NCBI GenBank assembly: GCA_018818235.1
Contig: JAHISE010000087.1
Location: 1-5,026, forward strand
Length of the DNA stretch: 5,026 nt
Source: Patescibacteria group bacterium
GTDB lineage: Bacteria; Patescibacteriota; Gracilibacteria; Peribacterales; Peribacteraceae
Reading direction: 5' to 3'
Shown here: piece after piece, positions 4,934-5,026 of the stretch
How positions within the stretch are numbered: the stretch's first letter is position 1
Layout of the letters: each line of letters opens with the position of its first letter
The notes under the pieces: model-generated
What the model was told of the DNA's origin: nothing
The model's database searches: none
The model's input: the letters and a program-made list of their open reading frames with translations, nothing else
Translations under genes and position numbers: made by a program

Positions 4934-5026
4934 AATTCACTCAAGCTTTAGGCCGTTGATTTTTGGCTTATATAAACGCTACGGGGCACGAGAGGAGGTA
5001 GCAATTTATTTTATTGATTAGTATCT
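4934..5026. repeat. Terminal direct repeat, right copy
   Basis: Identical to bases 1-93 over all 93 positions, ending exactly at the window end. If the ends are overlapped, the non-coding run from the DUF378 promoter continues across the junction to dnaG, uninterrupted by any gene. Confidence 0.9.

Overview
The window carries the replication/transcription gene pair dnaG (primase) and rpoD (primary sigma factor), both on the plus strand, followed by a convergent small membrane-protein gene of the DUF378/YuzA family. All remaining sequence is intergenic and unusually rich in short word repeats and palindromes. The gene pair, the absence of Shine-Dalgarno sites before all three genes, the moderately AT-rich coding sequence, the DUF378 protein and the word-repeat intergenic DNA suggest a bacterium of the Candidate Phyla Radiation (Patescibacteria), possibly Microgenomates-like. 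This is inference from style; no rRNA or other taxonomic marker is present. TGA and TAG both act as stops, so the code looks standard.

Layout: 1-93 is a direct repeat identical to the last 93 bases (4934-5026). The sequence is therefore either a closed circle of 4933 bp or a graph loop of an assembler. 114-290 holds a palindromic element containing three evenly phased 26-bp hairpins. 372-400 is a likely extended -10 promoter for dnaG (424-2193). The dnaG-rpoD gap (2194-2653) has no gene, but carries simple-word repeats in mirrored order and a promoter at its end that would give an almost leaderless rpoD transcript. rpoD (2654-4129) encodes a full group 1 sigma factor (regions 1.1 to 4.2) with an unexpected C-terminal zinc-ribbon-like tail. 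A short repeat cluster and a possible bidirectional terminator (4197-4245) separate it from the minus-strand DUF378 gene (4271-4468). From 4535 to 4933 there is no credible gene; three more GC-rich hairpin repeats lie there.

How the genes work together: dnaG and rpoD belong to the classical macromolecular synthesis gene cluster (rpsU-dnaG-rpoD), linking primer synthesis to housekeeping transcription. Here rpsU is absent, and a 460-bp repeat-filled spacer with its own promoter suggests the two genes can be expressed separately. Both are normally single-copy chromosomal genes, so a real 4.9-kb circle would be surprising. A repeat-bounded chromosomal segment or an assembly loop is the more cautious reading.

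No complete new defence or mobile system is visible. The points most worth a second look are the zinc-ribbon tail on the sigma factor, the triple palindrome nested in a dispersed hairpin repeat, and the end-to-end repeat.
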